Source of the DNA: Solen grandis
Taxonomy: Eukaryota > Mollusca > Bivalvia > Adapedonta > Solenidae
DNA length: 64,000 nt
Direction of reading: 5' to 3'
Assembly: GCA_021229015.1 (NCBI GenBank)
Contig: CM037789.1
Location: forward strand, 33,058,346-33,122,345
Positions 47,201 through 59,055 of this stretch are shown here, one piece after another. The notes below the pieces were generated by a model, which saw nothing but the letters and a program-made list of their open reading frames with translations, had not been told where the DNA came from and made no database searches. Position 1 is the first letter of the stretch. Each line of letters begins with the position of its first letter. The position numbers were made by a program, and so were the translations under genes.

Positions 47201-50200
47201 GTATCAATCAGACATGGTGTACTGTTTTTATTTTTGTTTGTTTTGTTTTTTTCTTCCTTCTGTGAATGCAAACGCAAGATTCAATTTATCAAATATCTAA
47301 TGCAACCAATGCTTTTTCATAAGATTCAATCTATTACTTGTACATATCTAATGTATGCAACCAATACTTTTTCATAACTGTCCAAAATTGCTGACAGCTG
47401 GGAAAACAATGTAAATTTAGAATTCATGTTATACAGTGATTTCATATTTGTAGATTCTCCGTCATACATGTACTGTGACATACATATGTATATGTGAGTG
47501 TATGTGTAATGAACATATATGTATACTGTGATATATATGACTAGTAATGTATCCGAGATATCATTATCTGTTACTGAATGCTTAAGAGGCATGTCACATG
47601 ACAAATACAGGACGTATATACAAATGTTAGCAAATTATCAATACGGCCACATAATGTAGTTACATATACAAGAATGTTCAACATGCATGTCAGCATTTTT
47701 ACAGGGTTTTCCCACAAAATTGTCCATTTTGACCCTCAAATTGTGTAAATGACCATGTATTTCAAAACTCGTCTCTTTATCCATATCATAGAAGGGGTCA
47801 TTTGTCCCCCATTTGAAAATATCAAGGGAAAACCCTGCCTTAACATATCTCTAGAGTAAGGATATTAAAATATTCATGTATATAATTATTCATATATATT
47901 GCCTTCAGGAATATTACTGTTTACCAGACACCTAAGAGTTTATATGATGAAAGAAATTCTTTCACTTGCAGTTCCAAACTAAGGCAGAATTAATCGGATC
48001 CAGATTATAGAAGCATTATACCAAATCCAAACAATTACAGCAATGCATGGGAGCAATTCCAATCAATTGTAATGCACCTATCTCTGTTTTGCCCCAGAGG
48101 GGTGAGGTGGGCTGACCTAGGGGAATTTGACTTCTTTTTTTTTTAAATCTAAATCCCCACTCTAGGGCATTTGCAATTTTTCAAAATTCCCACATTATTT
48201 AATGTTGGCAAAAGTCTATTTCCTGGAACCCTATACCATTTTGTCTGTCAAATTCCCTCCTGTCGGGAACTATGTTCTGTCAAAAGCCCCGTGTATGCCC
48301 ACTACCCCATCCCTGGGGCAAAACAATGATAGGTGCAAAAAGCAGGATCAAACAGTACTTCACCTTTCTTGAAGCTTTGAAAAGAGTGCATACAAAATAT
48401 CAATGGTGGATGCACTAATGTAGTAGAGATAAAAGCAGTAAAATGTCTCAAATGCTGTGTCTATGATACTGAGTTTATTTTATATTGTGATAATCAAATA
48501 ATTCTTTGTTCATCTTTGTGACCAACCTCAAAGCTACTAAAACTTACACTTATGCTTAGTGAGACATGACCTTTTACCTCATGAACATGTACAAAAATTA
48601 TGACTAAATGAATATTAATTTACTGAATTTTAATGGCATTTAAGATGGTTTAGAATCTGTGTGTCCATATTGTATGAGCTAACAGAGTAGACCTTGATTT
48701 ATATGAGATAAAGGATTAAATACGGTTTAAGACTGAAATGGAATATAAACACAGTGTCTATTCTAGGGTTCAAAAGTTATGGGAGATTTTCCCCCCCCCC
48801 CACAACCATCCAAAAACGGGGGGAATATTTTGAAGTCAGGGTGGATTACACGGAAACACATTTTGTGTTCAAAACCCTGTAATATATGACATAAATGTAC
48901 ATATCAAATGGAAAATATGCAGTTTTATTTTTTCTTATTTTCGACAGACAGGGACTGTTACTGTCCATGTTGAATACTGCCTGTTTTTGTTCAATATTAC
49001 ACTGCCCTAGCACTTGAAACTGATTGGAAGACATGATGTTTTGGCTGTCAGGATTGACCAAAGCCGGTTTTTTTTAATACTGGTCATTTGTCGCTTTAAC
49101 ATTTTGTCTGCACAAAGGATCATAGAATGGTTAATTCGTACATTTTAGACATAAAACATTTAATGAATTATGGTGCTTATATTGTTAATGTGCCAAAAAT
49201 ATTTTCGTTTGTTTATATTCTGGTAACTTATACCACCCATTGCCCTGTCAACATATAAACAAGTACCATGATGAATCAGTATGGTAGAATCAACATAGCA
49301 GTGACAGATAACTTTCAAAAAGGACTTGGTGACACATGTTTTTTTTTTGCAATGGTGGGTATCAAGAGGGGTTTTCACGCATATGATTTTAATTCATGTG
49401 GGATCTTTGAAGAAAATGCGAGAATCTGGCAATTCCGCATCCTAGAATAGACACTGTAAACATGATATAAAGTTTAAATTGCTTGCTTGGGTTAAACATC
49501 TATCAACAGTTATTTCAGTCACAGGCTACAAGTGGCACGATATCAAACCCAGCCACATTATCCTGACACAGGACCAACCAGTCCTGGAACTACAATTACT
49601 TGCTGAGTGCCAAACAAGGGAGCTATACCAGTACCATCTTTATATGAAATACTGAGTTTGAACCCAGTGCTGTGCTACAAATATCTTTAGAGCATGCACC
49701 AAGACAACTAGAAGTGTCTTACAGTTGTATAGTTGATAAGTACAATGTATCACATTTTTTTGAGAAATTTCATTCCAGTACCTATGCCCATTAGTTTCAA
49801 TATGGATTTGGGTATGATACTCAAATATGAGCCTAAGATTGCACTTACACAGGGCTTGAATAACCATATCATAAATAACTACTGAATCCTGTTAAAAACT
49901 CACATCGCCAAAAAAATGTTATGAAACTACCATGTTTACCATTACAGTAAACCCTCAGTAAAAAGACCACCCTTTGGGACTGCTGTCAACTGGTCTTAAT
50001 ATTAAAGTGGTCTGATTAAGATTAAATTTAGTAGGAAATAGATGAAAAAGGTCCGATGATAGTGGCCTTACATGGTGGTCTTATACTGAGGTGGTCTTAT
50101 ACTGAGGTGGTCTTTAAATGAAGTTTTACAGTCCGTTGAAATTGCAATAACCTGAGGAATGTTTGAGAGAAGTTAAATGTTCAGATACCCAAGAGAGTTG

Positions 50201-53200
50201 GAAATCTTATAGTATCTTATCCTATGTTCAGTTTTTCATTTGTCAAAAAATGAAGCCCGCCACGTAATTGGAAACAGACCATGAATAGGTAAAGTGCTTG
50301 GGAGAATTGCATCTCAGACTATCGTAATTTTGGAGAATAACAATAGGATCCCAGCTTCATCTGCTAGAGAGAGTATGATCAGTACTATCAAACTTCCATC
50401 ATTAAGGACACTGACCAGTAACCAAACCACACATGTCAGGTATACTTACTATTTGCCGTTCTGCTGTAAGCTGCTGTATTCCTTAAAAACAAAATTGACA
50501 TGACACACTAAAAGTAGGAAATACTGCGTAACTGAAAGCCAAGGCCTGGTATTATAGACTATAGTGACAGCTTCACGCAGCAGGTAGCTGAAAAGCAAGG
50601 CTTGAATTATGAATTACAGGGATCCACAATTTAAATAGGTCAAACATGTAAATTAACCTTTTACCTCATGAATATTCATGTAAACATTCACCATTAGATG
50701 AATATCAATTTACAGAACTTTCAGTGGTATTTGAAATGAAGGATTTTTTTTTTTTTTTTTTTTGGCATACATAGAAACTGAGGTACAATACTGTATGAGA
50801 AAACAGAGGAGACCCTATTCAGAGAGTGTCTAGCTCTGGGTCTGCTCTGTTTGCAAATGAATTAAAAACACATATGGTGTAAATGATGAAAGTCCATATA
50901 TCAAGCATGGTTAAAATTGCATGTAAACTGAAGAAAAATGTCAATAATAGTTACTATCTTCCTTTCAAAGAATTTGAAAATGCAAAAACTGAAGAAAAGT
51001 TTAGCTAAACATGTGACAAAATCCACAATGGCACAAACCATACATTCACTGAGTCGAGAGCTATTCTATTTAGGGATGGCACATGCAACCAGTTTAAACA
51101 GGTATGAAGGGAAAAGAACTGATCAACATAGAAAATCACAAAGATTATATTTCATTTTTTTGCTTTTATAATCTTTAGACAATAAACCAGTATTTTTTTT
51201 TTGGTTTCTTACATCAATCAAGACACAATTCCCTTTTACTAATCCTTTTTGTTGGTTCCTGTGTTTGACCAGTACTTGGCCCCTGGTTAGACCATGAAAA
51301 TACCTTGCTCCCAACAGAATTTGAATCTACAGATTTTGGATCTACAGTCATGTAAGTTACTGCCGGATCACAGTGTTGATATATTTCACACATTTGACTT
51401 TTAAACTTTTTAGTAGTTTACACTTATTTTTTCTAATGCAAGAGTGTTATTTCCATTTCTTTAACTAACATCTTAGTCTGAATTTTATGAAGAAGTCAAA
51501 TGTGTCTTGTTCAAAAAAGAAGAAATTAACTTGTTATTATAGCTTGAGAGAGAAAGAGAAAGAGAAGGGGGGGGGTTAACCCTTTCCCTCATAGAGGACA
51601 CCATGAAAAGACCTATGCGAACAGCATAAAACCAGATCAGCCTGCGAGTAACTCGCAGGCTGATCCGGTTTTATGCTGTTCGCTGCTCCTCAGTGGTCTG
51701 GAAAGAGGGAAAGGGTTAAGTCATGAAAAAACAAAACAAAAAAAAACCATAAAATAAACCAGTGTTAATTGTCCTCATGAAAGAAGATGGTACAAATGCA
51801 TTAAATACAATTTAAGCCTTCATTTTTAAGCTATTACTAACACGTTGAGAAGAAAGAGACGATATATTAAGAGACAGGACTAAACAAAAGGATAACAAGA
51901 GCTATCACTGACGGTGATTAATACCCCCGCATCCCACAAGTCTTCATGTAATGTGAGTGTAGAACATGAAACATGACTTCTGTGAGTTGGGGGTATATTT
52001 ACAACGGTACTACACCACGATCTTAACTCACATGCGCACACAATAGCTAAAACAGTACTAAGTAATTGGATTTCAGCAGAAAAGTGAAGGCAGTAACCCC
52101 TCCGAGAAATGACCTGTTCAACAAGTGTACCTACCAGACCATTCCAAGGTATATCAAGTTTTATATTGTCTGCTGCTCATCCTACCCATTAGATGTCAAG
52201 GTAACACAGTCTGCAAAATAACTTGTAGTCAAACAACCCGAGACTACTGAATTTCAAATGCTAACTGCAAAACTGTTCTATCTCATTGTATTTCTATATG
52301 CACTTAGAACAGTTTTGCAGTCAGCCCTCCATTTTGACCATTTAGGACTGATAATTTTAATTAAAGAGATCAAAAGATGCCAGAGAGGCATTCCTTTTGT
52401 GTAACGGATCCCATACAAAGTCATCTTAAACTAGAAATGTGTGAAGATTTTTGTTGTATGAAGTTCAGTGAGCCACCGGAAGGCTGGGTCATACTAATAA
52501 CAGGTCTCAAACTCCTCATCTCAGAAGTTTTAATGAGCAGCAGCCAGTATAAATACCAGTCCATCCCACGATGACCAGGCTCAAGTTCACCAAAAATACT
52601 TAGCACTAAGTAATACTTAAATTCTTTGGGCCAAATTTATCAATCTTGATTCTCCAATAAAAAATACTCAAATATGTTATTACTTAAGGAATATTGTAGT
52701 AATTAAGGTAAAATTTAATGTCAACTTAGACTTGTTCTTTAAAAAAAAGGAAAAAACAAAACAGTATGCCATGTAAGTAGAAATGGGTGACACATAAAAT
52801 TTTAATCTACTGTATAAAGCAGTTTAGAATTGAAACCTTCAGGAACAGGAGTTTTTTTCTATTCATGTTTTTAATTGTAATTAGCAACAGGAAAATTTAT
52901 ATCTGATATAGTACCTAATTCATTTTGATGTTATTAGTAGTACATGTAAGGTTTGGGCTTTCCTGATCTTTTATGTTAATTATGGTGACGTTGTTTCCTT
53001 AGTTTATTTACAAAATTTATTGTTATCCGAATAAAGGCATTAGCCACAGAGCAAAGCAATAATGAATTAAATTTTATGTGCTGTCACTGATTTATCCCAC
53101 ATTAAATATTCCATTAAATAGGAATGGTGGAATGTATTTTACTTTAAGTATCTTAGCACTCAGTGTCTGAAACCCATGAGCACTCATTCCATGACTCCAT

Positions 53201-56200
53201 ACATCGCCCGTGGGATTATTTTTAGCATTTGCTTGTTACCGATCATATGAAAAACCACACCACTATTTGCAGCCCCACTAGGTAGTGGGGATTTATGGAC
53301 CAATAGAAACTCTTGTACTTACATACTTGGCACTTACTCACACTCGACACTTAGACAAACCTTTACAGATTTTAGATCTCCAACTGAAGAGTACTCATTT
53401 ACATAAGCAGCATTTTGATTGGACTATGTACCTCATATGAATATCTTTATAACAATTGAGTGCTAGTCAAGTATCCCATAGCTGACAGATGTGGTAGGCA
53501 GCCGTGTGTATCTGACACAACTTAGTGCTAAGTTTTATTGGTGGAATTTAAGCCTGGTTTTAAATGAGTTGCAATGGTCATATTTGGGTATGTTGATAGA
53601 GTTAAAGATTCAGAGAGACGAGAGCTTGGTAATGATACTTACAGCTACCAGCACACCCTTCAACTTCTCATAGGCTACTTCCAGGTTGTCATTGATGATG
53701 ATATGATCATAGGACCCTGGTTCATTTGCTGTAAGAAGTTTGTACTGATCAGATGTATTAAAGAAACCAATAATTAAATAATACATATAAAGAAGTGTCA
53801 ATCCATTCTTTATTTTCATTGTATCAAATTACACATCATGATATTACTAATGAGACTTTTTTGCTTAAATTGAGTAATTTGGCCAATTCAACAGTTTGAT
53901 TCTTTGGTTTAACATGCCACAAACAGTATTTCAGTCAAATGGAGATGATGTCTACTTAAGACAGATATAGTGCTACCACACTGCGGTATCATGATGTAGA
54001 CATGTGGCATCATACCACACCCAGTCACAATATCCTGACACCCGGCAAACAAGTCCTGGAACTACCCTTACGGTATATGCAAATTTCCTATGAAGCAGCT
54101 CAAAAAGTCAATTAACACGATGCCAACACAGGCATTATAATCCCTGCCTGGAATGTTTGCCACAAGTTAATATTAACAGCAGTTTGTCTGACTTTGTACA
54201 GTTTTTCAAAGCTTCAGCTGATTTGAATATTTTTTCAGGCAATTTAATGTCCCACTAACTGGTTTGAAATCATAATTATCAAGATATATATGACAAAATA
54301 ACATACATGTTACAATATTCACAATAATAAGATCTGATTATTCTTTATCAATTTTAATAAATTCCTCTTAAATGACACCAACTAAAGACAGGTATCCCAC
54401 CACCCCAACCAAGACAGATGCTCTCTTCCTTCTCTGACAGAAGCCATGCAGGAAGGCAGCGTACCATAATCTAGAGCCTCCTGAGCACTGTCCAGTCTCC
54501 TCTTCAAACTGTCGTCTGTCTCCGTCCCTCGGCCTCGCAGTCGCTGCTCCTGTTGTCAACAATACGTGTAAACTTTACTCCTTTTATATGGACTAGAGTG
54601 TGAATTTGTGAATTAAAAAAAAAAAAATCACTTTCCACTGCACAGCTGGATATTGTTTACTCAAAATAGTTATCAGTCATGCAAATCAAGATTTATGTGA
54701 AAGGCATGAATACCGCATGATTTTTTCTGCAAATACATAGTTAAAGATTAAACAGGGATGAAAAAAAATATACAGGTATTTTTACCTTCATTATCAGAGG
54801 TCATTCATTAGCCTTGTCCCCTTTAAAAAACATTTCTAAATTCATGAAATTTTCCAAAAATTTACAATGTATATCAGGGTTTCACTTTTTTCCCAAATTT
54901 AACCCTTTCCCTCATAGAGGAAACCATGAAAAGACCTATGCGAACAACATAAAACCAGATCAGCCTGCGAGTAACTCGCAGGCTGATCAGGTTTTATGCT
55001 GTTCGCTGCTCCTCAGTGGTCTGGAAATGAGGACCTTATAATTAAATTTGGTAAGGTTTAGCTGTGGTTTTCTGCAGATCAGGCTTTATGTGGTACCTAT
55101 ATGGTGAGTCAAAATGAGTCTATATGAGGGAAAGGGTTAAGAAAATGGTGCATTCATTCCTCAAAATATGGAATTAAGACCAGAGGGATCAGTCTGATCT
55201 TGGTTACTCTATTTGCCAAGGCATCAAAACTTGTCTACATGAAGTAAAGCATTAAAGCTAGACAGTTTTAATTTACATGTATGAATGAGAATTAACACAA
55301 TCATGCTAGCCTTACCAGTGATTCTATACTAGGGGGCTGAACAAATATATATCTTGCATTGAAGTCAGTTTTTTTTATACTTTTCACTCCATTAATTTCC
55401 ACGTCAAGTATACAGATACGGCCAGAAGACTGGACTTTCTTTACTGCCATCTTACTGCAAACATATAGACAGGCATGCAAATATAGTTTTTTATATATAT
55501 ATACTGCTTAAAGGCATATGCGCCCATTACAGTTTTTAACTATATACTGGTACACAAAAAAGGAAAATTAAAACTTGCGATGAGAATTTTTATAAACTTT
55601 GCACGATTATAAAGAATCACACTAGAAACAAATTTATGGGATAAAAAATGGGGGTCATCATTCTACTTTTTGAGTTTTCCTTTTTGCTCTTATGTCATTT
55701 TCAAGGGCAGAAAACTCAAAATCAAGACTATTGATACCTTATTTCATTTCACATTATTGTTTGGTGTTTCATTTCCAGTTATTATGCAAAGTTAAACACA
55801 GTTCTATCCAATATATTTTTCAATAAGTGTCAGCAAATAAACATACTACATTTTTCTTGAAAGAAATTAAGAATTTTTCTATATATTCACGTATGCAACT
55901 ATAGAATAAATTCTTTTGCATAGAATTTCTAAAGTTTTTACACAGTGACAGGGAATATAGTACCAAATATCGAGTTGAAATTAAATGAGGTGTTGCTAGC
56001 CCATAATATTGAGTTATCTGCCCTTGAAAATGACACAAAAGAGGTAGATTACTCAAAATGTAGAATGGTGACCCCATTTTTTATCCCATAAATTTGTTTC
56101 CAGTGTGATTCTCTATAATCATGCAAAGTTTAAGAAAATTTTCATTGCTAGTTTTAATTTTCCTTCTTTGTATATATATATAGTAAAAAACTGTAATGGG

Positions 56201-57954
56201 CATGTATGCTTTTAAAAACATAAATCATACAACAAGGAAGCTGTAAGGGAAATTACTTCAGCAACTTGACCCTGTTTTTATGAAACACGAAAATAAGGAA
56301 ATTAACCCAGTACTATCTCTCCCCCACATACACATTTAATATTTTGTTTGAGTTAAATGGTGATATACATGAATATATGAGTTTGAGGGAAAACTTTTTT
56401 TTTTCTGAAAACATCCTGTTTTAAACCATTTACATGGGAACCCAGAGACAAATCTATGGGAAACACTCATTGAAAATGCCCATTGGGACACACTGTAGGA
56501 CACAGCATGGAAAATGCCATTGGGACACACCTGTAGGAAACAGCCATGGGAAATACTCATGGAAAATCCAATGGGACACACTGAAGGACACAGCATGGAA
56601 AATGCCATTGGGACACACCTGTAGGAAACAGCCATGGGAAACACTCATGGAAAATGCCAATGGGACACACTGTAGGACACAGCATGGAAAATGCCAATGG
56701 GACACACCTGTAGGACACAGCCATGGGAAACACTCATGGAAAATGCAAGTGGGACAAACCTGTAGGACACAGCCATGGGAAACACTCATGGAACAAATGG
56801 GACACACCTGTAGGACACAGCATGGAAAATGCCAATGGGACACACCTGTAGGACACAGCCATGAGAAAAACTCATGGAAAATGCAAATGGGACACACCTG
56901 TAGGACACAGCCATGAGAAACACTCATGGAAAATGCAAATGGGACACACCTTTGGGTAAGTGAGAAAGATGACTAGAAAGGAGTTTGACTATCTTTATAC
57001 CCCAAGGAAGTTAAACAAATTTGACCTAGACATTATCATGGGTTAATATTTTATCTTTTTTGTAAATTGTTATCTTTGCTTTCTTCACTAATATTCTCTT
57101 GTTCACAAAATATGAAACATATTATAAATAGACCGAGGATGTAAGCATAAAGAGCATTCTGATATGCACAAAAAATATATATATACATGTACATATATTT
57201 TAAATGTACCTAGTTCCATATGAATTAGCTGAGAATGTGGCATGTTCTAAGAAACCTCCATCTGTAATCATTTTCTGGAACTCCTCAGTGGATACAAAAT
57301 AATAATCTGAAAAACAAACAAGACAGAAAAAGGTGGACATTCATTCATTATTTCTGCACATACACTGCTATAAGGTATTAACAATACTGATGAAAGTTTC
57401 CTTTGCTAAAAAAGTGTCTCTCAAATCATATCTGTTTATTGCTATTTATATTGTTCAAGGCAAGCTGAGTTGATACTATGCATTTGCTCAAAATTATCAA
57501 GTATTCTTTCACAAACAGCTCCATTCATACTAATTAATGCCATCAGGGGCAATGCTGGCAGTATGTCAGTATGCATATTTGAAGCTGTTTTTTACTATTT
57601 TATCAAGAGATAGCCTGATTAAAAGGACAAAGGAATAAAATTTTCATAAAGAAATTAAGTATCTGTGCATAACATCAAAAATCTTCAGCTATGTCCTTGG
57701 TCATTAGGATTTGTAACTGAAAAAAAATCTTGCTTATAAATTTATCCTAATCTACTGTTGTTGTTTTCTTTTTAATTCAATAGCAATTAATACATTTCCG
57801 AAGTCTGAGAAAATGTTCAAACTGATCTTCAGGTGTAAGAATAATGCAGTAAAAGCAAAATAAAAATATAATATTTTAAATGAATAATTATATCCATGAC
57901 CCTAGTACTTACCTTTGCCATCTTCCTCTCCCTCCCGAGGTTTGCGGGTCGTGT
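44288..57954 (-). CDS. GUK1: Guanylate kinase, six exons found, 5' end missing
   Basis: GUK1 transfers phosphate from ATP to GMP in nucleotide recycling. Exons on the minus strand: 57954-57913, 57306-57210, 55454-55316, 54549-54465, 53728-53643 and 44332-44288. Phases agree at every junction and they give 163 aa plus TAG. Visible motifs: [18 protein letters not shown] (GMP-binding segment), [60 protein letters not shown] (lid) and [19 protein letters not shown]. The last exon adds [14 protein letters not shown], fitting the usual C-terminal helix. Human-type enzymes have about 197 aa, so about 35-40 residues with the P-loop are missing. I searched 57955-61000 by eye without finding them, so the first exon or exons may lie beyond the window. 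The last intron is about 9.3 kb. Confidence 0.9.
45855..46069 (+). mobile_element. MITE family 2, copy 1
   Basis: The left end AACCCTTTTGACCTCATGAATATTCATG and the right end TCTATGAGGTAAAGGGTCTAA are approximate inverted repeats. The internal segment CTGCTCTGTTTGCCAATGCATC recurs in other copies. It lies in the GUK1 last intron. Confidence 0.6.
46740..47110. repeat. Two tandem copies of a dispersed repeat
   Basis: GGACCTAAGA(A/G)TTATGGCC-type sequence followed by GACAAAAG(T/C)TTTAA and CCAAGGTTA occurs at about 46780-46900 and again at 46945-47075. The pattern is a widely dispersed repeat in bivalve genomes, to my knowledge. No ORF. Confidence 0.6.
47702..47838 (-). mobile_element. MITE-like repeat, copy B (137 bp)
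   Basis: It begins CAGGGTTTTCCC and ends GGGAAAACCCTG, a perfect 12-bp inverted repeat. The interior is homologous, on the opposite strand, to 40525-40625. It lies in the GUK1 last intron. Confidence 0.75.
48073..48337. mobile_element. MITE with GCACCTATC termini
   Basis: The left end GCACCTATCTCTGTTTTGCC and the complement of the right end GCACCTATCATTGTTTTGCC match at 18 of 20 positions, and both continue CCAG. About 263 bp, with no ORF. It lies in the GUK1 last intron. Confidence 0.82.
48567..48718 (+). mobile_element. MITE family 2, copy 2
   Basis: The left end GACCTTTTACCTCATGAACATG and the right end ATATGAGATAAAGGATTAAA are approximate inverted repeats matching the family at 45855 and 50653. 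Confidence 0.6.
49517..49680. repeat. Dispersed repeat (CACACCC..GTCACATTATCCTGACAC type), copy 1
   Basis: The segment CCAGCCACATTATCCTGACA, then GACCAACCAGTCCTGGAACT, recurs at 53991-54070 and 58961-59036. Downstream, GAGTTTGAACCCAGTGCT resembles a B-box, so a tRNA-derived SINE is likely. Confidence 0.6.
49945..50132. mobile_element. Inverted-repeat element, about 190 bp
   Basis: The left end ACAGTAAACCCTCAGTAAAA with AGACCACC and the right end GGTGGTCTTTAAATGAAGTT with TTACAG are inverted repeats. The right part also holds two direct copies of GAGGTGGTCTTATACT. Confidence 0.6.
50653..50893 (+). mobile_element. MITE family 2, copy 3
   Basis: TTAACCTTTTACCTCATGAA and TATTCATG begin the element. 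The internal CTGGGTCTGCTCTGTTTGC is shared with 45855-46069. A T-rich run (about 50747-50764) interrupts it, and the right end is decayed. Confidence 0.6.
51236..51355 (-). repeat. tRNA-related SINE fragment
   Basis: GACCAGTACTTGGCCCCTGG matches the fragment at 37880 (GACCAGTACTTTGTGCCTTGG). The minus strand contains a degenerate B-box, GATTCAAATTC. Confidence 0.45.
51576..51719 (+). mobile_element. TTAA-flanked hairpin MITE, copy 2 (144 bp, internally deleted)
   Basis: It has the same left half and central hairpin as copy 1, but jumps from TCAGTGGTCTGG directly to AAGAGGGAAAGGGTTAA. TTAA on both sides is preserved. It lies in the GUK1 last intron, next to a GA/G-rich tract. Confidence 0.88.
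52263..52322. repeat. Short hairpin (16-bp stem)
   Basis: ACTGCAAAACTGTTCT and AGAACAGTTTTGCAGT are exact complements separated by about 27 bases. Pairing beyond the stem is poor. Confidence 0.7.
53991..54070. repeat. Dispersed repeat, copy 2
   Basis: CATACCACACCCAGTCACAA, TATCCTGACACC and AGTCCTGGAACTAC match 49533-49596 and 58965-59030. Confidence 0.6.
54899..55140 (+). mobile_element. TTAA-flanked hairpin MITE, copy 3 (242 bp)
   Basis: Full-length copy in the GUK1 intron between exons 55454-55316 and 54549-54465. The same length as copies 1, 4 and 5, and TTAA at both ends. Confidence 0.92.
55490..56215. mobile_element. Fold-back element with about 240-bp diverged arms
   Basis: The left arm (55490-55740) reads GCCCATTACAGTTTTTAACT, GGAAAATTAAAAC and CAAATTTATGGGATAAAAAA. 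The right arm (55960-56215) carries their complements in reverse order, with many substitutions. The loop is about 220 bp. No transposase was found. It lies in a GUK1 intron. Confidence 0.82.
56455..56950. repeat. Composite minisatellite, about 50-bp units, open on both strands
   Basis: Units contain GGGACACACCTGTAGGACAC, AGCCATGGGAAACACTCATG and GAAAATGCCAATG in two alternating length forms. ORFs of about 160 codons run on both strands through the array, because the unit lacks stops rather than because a protein is encoded. It lies in a GUK1 intron. Confidence 0.9.
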
Positions 57955-58158
57955 CTGAAAGAAAAGACAACAGTTACCATAGCAACATGACTGTAACAGT
58001 ATACACAACATCATTGTTACTCTGTCTGAAAAAATATATGTCAATAAATGTACATGTATATATGTATATGGGATGACTCCAATATTCTGTTTAATCATTG
58101 TAATGGACTCCAGTTTTTAGAATCCTAGTGAAAACTCTGAAAACTGGTTACTCTATAC

Positions 58159-58400
58159 TTAACCCTTTCCCTCATATATACTCATTTTGACGCCCTCAAT
58201 AGGTATCACATAAAGCCTGATCTGCAGAAAACCACAGTTAAACCTTACCAAATTTATTATCAAAATCCTCATTTCCAGACCACTGAGGAGCAGCGAACAG
58301 CATAAAACCTGATCAGCCTGCGAGTTACTCGCAGGCTGATCTGGTTTTATGCTGTTCGCATAGGTCTTTTCATGGTGTCCTCTATGAGGGAAAGGGTTAA
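58159..58400 (-). mobile_element. TTAA-flanked hairpin MITE, copy 4 (242 bp)
   Basis: A full-length copy in inverted orientation, with TTAA at both ends. The central hairpin is better matched here (AACAGCATAAAACCTGATCA against TGATCTGGTTTTATGCTGTT). Confidence 0.92.
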
Positions 58401-58960
58401 AGGAAAAAGAAACTCGGGGTAACTAGAATCTGTAGTAGCCAGACTCAAGTTTTTACCTCCTAACCTTGCAATAAACCTCATATGATAGACCCCATCTCAT
58501 TCTATAGCATTTATTTTCTTTGAAAAAATCTTTATCAAAATAATTTAAACTGTAATACCGTTGAATACTTCCTTTTAAAACTGACACAAAAGTTTACCCT
58601 GCTTTTCTTTTTTCTTTGAATATAGGATTTAAGTATTAGGAGCATGTTATTTGTGGCATGAAGTTTCTTTCAGGAATACAGGTAAAGAATCAACTGCAGA
58701 TATCACCATCTTCGATAATAGCCCTAAGCAGTATGTTGACTTTTTCTTACACAAATTGGCACACGAAAAATGTCTGATTAACACTTAATGTAATGCTATG
58801 GCCATGATGACAGTATCAAGCTGTGAACAGATATTGATTACAAGTAGATCTACCTTTAGTTCCTGGACTTATCTCAGACAATCTTGTTAATTGCTACATA
58901 CACCATCAACTTAAGAGTATTCTTGAGGTTATTGATTTACTCTCTTGTCATGATGAGGGT

Positions 58961-59036
58961 ACAGGATGCTGTACACATGATACCACACCCTGTCACATTA
59001 TCACAACACCAGGTCAACCCGTCCTGAAACTACATC
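58961..59036. repeat. Dispersed repeat, copy 3
   Basis: GATACCACACCCTGTCACATT, ATCACAACACC and GTCCTGAAACTAC match 49533-49596 and 53991-54070. It ends just before MITE copy 5. Confidence 0.6.
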
Positions 59037-59055
59037 AGAATTAGAATCATCAAGC

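Noticed and set aside
52263..52322. A microRNA precursor.
   Set aside because: The stem is only 16 bp with no pairing beyond it, and the loop is large. Small-RNA reads would be needed.
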